Shown here: piece by piece, positions 4,556-5,799 of the stretch
Layout: every line of letters starts with the position of its first letter
How positions within the stretch are numbered: position 1 is the first letter of the stretch
Source: Myxococcales bacterium
Lineage (GTDB): Bacteria > Myxococcota_A > Polyangia > Polyangiales > Polyangiaceae
Reading direction: 5' to 3'
NCBI GenBank assembly: GCA_025362165.1
Contig: JANYHY010000822.1
Span: forward strand, 1-5,799
Length of the DNA: 5,799 nucleotides
Program-made: the position numbers and the translations under genes
Notes under the pieces: generated by a model
The model's database searches: none
Told to the model about the DNA's origin: nothing
Seen by the model: the letters and a program-made list of their open reading frames with translations, nothing else

Positions 4556-5799
4556 ATGAAAACAGCATCAAAGAGACTGAGCAGTCTGCTCGTCCTTTTC
4601 ACGTCAGCGTTACTCACACTCCTTTTTGCCACCACCGCGTTCGCGAGTGAGCCTGCAGGCGGAGGCGAGGAGAGCCTCGTCGTCCCCACGGACAAGTTCG
4701 CGACGACCATGTTCATGGGCATCAGCGGTCGCACCCTGTTGATGAGCGGCATCGTCGTGGCCTTGCTCGGCATGGCGTTCGGCATGGCGATCTACACGCA
4801 GCTGAAGAACGCTCCAGTTCACAAGTCGATGCTCGAGGTCAGCGAGCTGATCTACGCGACTTGCAAGACCTACCTCTTCACGCAGCTGAAGTTCATCATG
4901 CTGCTCGAGCTGTTCATCGGCGGCATCATGGTCGCCTACTTCGGTGTGGCGAAGCACTACTTCCAAGAAGGCAAGGCGCTCCAGGTCGTCGTTATCCTTA
5001 TTTTCAGCTTGATCGGCATCGCAGGCAGCTCTGCGGTCGCTTGGTTCGGCATCCGCGTGAACACGTTCGCCAACTCGCGCACGGCTTTCGCTGCGCTCAA
5101 AGGCAAGCCGTTCCCGACCTACGCGATCCCGCTCAAAGCAGGCATGAGCATCGGCATGATGCTCATCTCGATCGAGCTGATCCTGATGCTCGGCATCTTG
5201 CTGTTCATCCCTGGCAGCTGGGCAGGCGCATGCTTCATCGGCTTCGCCATCGGCGAGTCGCTTGGCGCCTCCGCGCTCCGCATCGCAGGTGGCATCTTCA
5301 CCAAGATCGCCGACATCGGGTCGGACCTCCTGAAGATCGCTTTCAAGATCAAAGAAGACGACGCGCGTAACCCAGGCGTCATCGCCGACTGCACTGGCGA
5401 CAACGCCGGCGACTCGGTCGGCCCCAGCGCTGACGGCTTCGAGACCTACGGCGTGACCGGCGTCGCCCTCATCACGTTCATCCTGCTCGCCGTGCCGTCC
5501 GAGACGATCCAGGTCCAGCTACTCGTGTGGATCTTCGTCATGCGCATCGTGATGGTCATCGCAAGCGCGGGCTCGTACTTCATCAACGACTTGATCGCCA
5601 AGAGCCGATACCTCACCGCGGACAAGATGAACTTCGAGGCGCCGCTCACGATCCTCGTCTGGATCACTTCGATCGTCAGCGTCCTTTTCACGTTCGTCGT
5701 CAGCAAGATGCTCATCCCGGAGATGGGTGGAGACAGCACCTGGTGGAAGCTCAGCGCGATCATCACCTGCGGCACTCTCGCGGGCGCGATCATCCCTGA
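4556..5799 (+). CDS. hppA: Membrane-bound ion-translocating pyrophosphatase, divergent type, 3' end beyond window
   Basis: This integral membrane enzyme splits PPi into two phosphates and pumps H+ (or Na+). The first 414 codons are present and the frame is open at the right edge, ending ...GAIIP. The N-terminus looks like a signal peptide: K2, K6, R7, a hydrophobic core at 11-29 and an AFA-SE cleavage-type site at 28-32, then many membrane helices. The active-site block is clear: GGIFTKIADIGSDLLK at 245-260, KEDDARNPGVIAD at 266-278, then DCTGDNAGDSVGPSADGFET from 278. Conserved acids D278, D282, D286, D293 and E296 are kept. The canonical DVGADLVGKVE motif is altered and one residue shorter, and IADNVGDNVGDCAG reads IADCTGDNAGDSVG, pointing to a divergent subfamily. 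Ion choice and K+ dependence cannot be settled, since later helices are missing. It may remove PPi made by ATP sulfurylase. Confidence 0.92.
   Translation, partial: MKTASKRLSSLLVLFTSALLTLLFATTAFASEPAGGGEESLVVPTDKFATTMFMGISGRTLLMSGIVVALLGMAFGMAIYTQLKNAPVHKSMLEVSELIYATCKTYLFTQLKFIMLLELFIGGIMVAYFGVAKHYFQEGKALQVVVILIFSLIGIAGSSAVAWFGIRVNTFANSRTAFAALKGKPFPTYAIPLKAGMSIGMMLISIELILMLGILLFIPGSWAGACFIGFAIGESLGASALRIAGGIFTKIADIGSDLLKIAFKIKEDDARNPGVIADCTGDNAGDSVGPSADGFETYGVTGVALITFILLAVPSETIQVQLLVWIFVMRIVMVIASAGSYFINDLIAKSRYLTADKMNFEAPLTILVWITSIVSVLFTFVVSKMLIPEMGGDSTWWKLSAIITCGTLAGAIIP

Noticed and set aside
4542..4559. Five-codon mini-frame (MRPAQ) whose stop overlaps the hppA ATG
   Set aside because: It could couple translation to hppA, but it has no ribosome binding site of its own and contains the likely hppA site, so chance is the simpler reading.
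4861..5370. Plus-strand open frame within hppA
   Set aside because: It is an out-of-frame His/Arg-rich product; the hppA frame carries the membrane helices and pyrophosphatase motifs.
1..5799. CRISPR arrays, insertion sequences, tRNA or rRNA genes
   Set aside because: No spaced direct repeats, transposase motifs, terminal inverted repeats or tRNA/rRNA-like segments were seen in either strand.

Overview
The window is high-GC, densely packed bacterial DNA carrying an assimilatory sulfate-reduction locus followed by a membrane pyrophosphatase gene. Strong G/C bias at third codon positions, [4Fe-4S]-type APS reductase, a ferredoxin-type siroheme sulfite reductase and a divergent ion-pumping pyrophosphatase would fit a Myxococcota/deltaproteobacterial-type genome. 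That placement is inference from gene style only; no rRNA or lineage marker is present.

Layout. Positions 1-105 (minus strand) hold the first 35 codons of cysD, the ATP sulfurylase small subunit, which runs off the left edge. Positions 106-201 are an AT-rich divergent control region. On the plus strand, five genes follow with no gap: a small three-helix PQ-loop/LAB_N-like membrane protein (202-489), cysH APS reductase (486-1169), a precorrin-2 dehydrogenase (1166-1723), cobA-type uroporphyrinogen-III methyltransferase (1720-2526) and a siroheme/[4Fe-4S] sulfite reductase (2499-4328). The first three junctions are ATGA overlaps, and the sulfite reductase starts at a GTG inside the end of cobA. 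A 227-base non-coding stretch (4329-4555) carries several hairpins, including a terminator-like one only 23 bases before the next start. From 4556 a divergent membrane-bound H+/Na+-pumping pyrophosphatase (hppA) is open to the right edge. It has no stop codon inside the window.

How the genes work together. CysD (with CysN, expected outside) activates sulfate with ATP to APS and PPi. CysH reduces APS to sulfite and AMP. The sulfite reductase makes sulfide for cysteine synthesis, and CobA plus the dehydrogenase make the siroheme precursor for its cofactor. The pyrophosphatase can remove the PPi released by ATP sulfurylase, pulling the unfavourable first step forward and recovering energy as an ion gradient. 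Most of this is known biochemistry. The less ordinary parts are the PQ-loop protein heading the operon, the terminator-like leader of hppA, and the divergent, signal-peptide-bearing pyrophosphatase.
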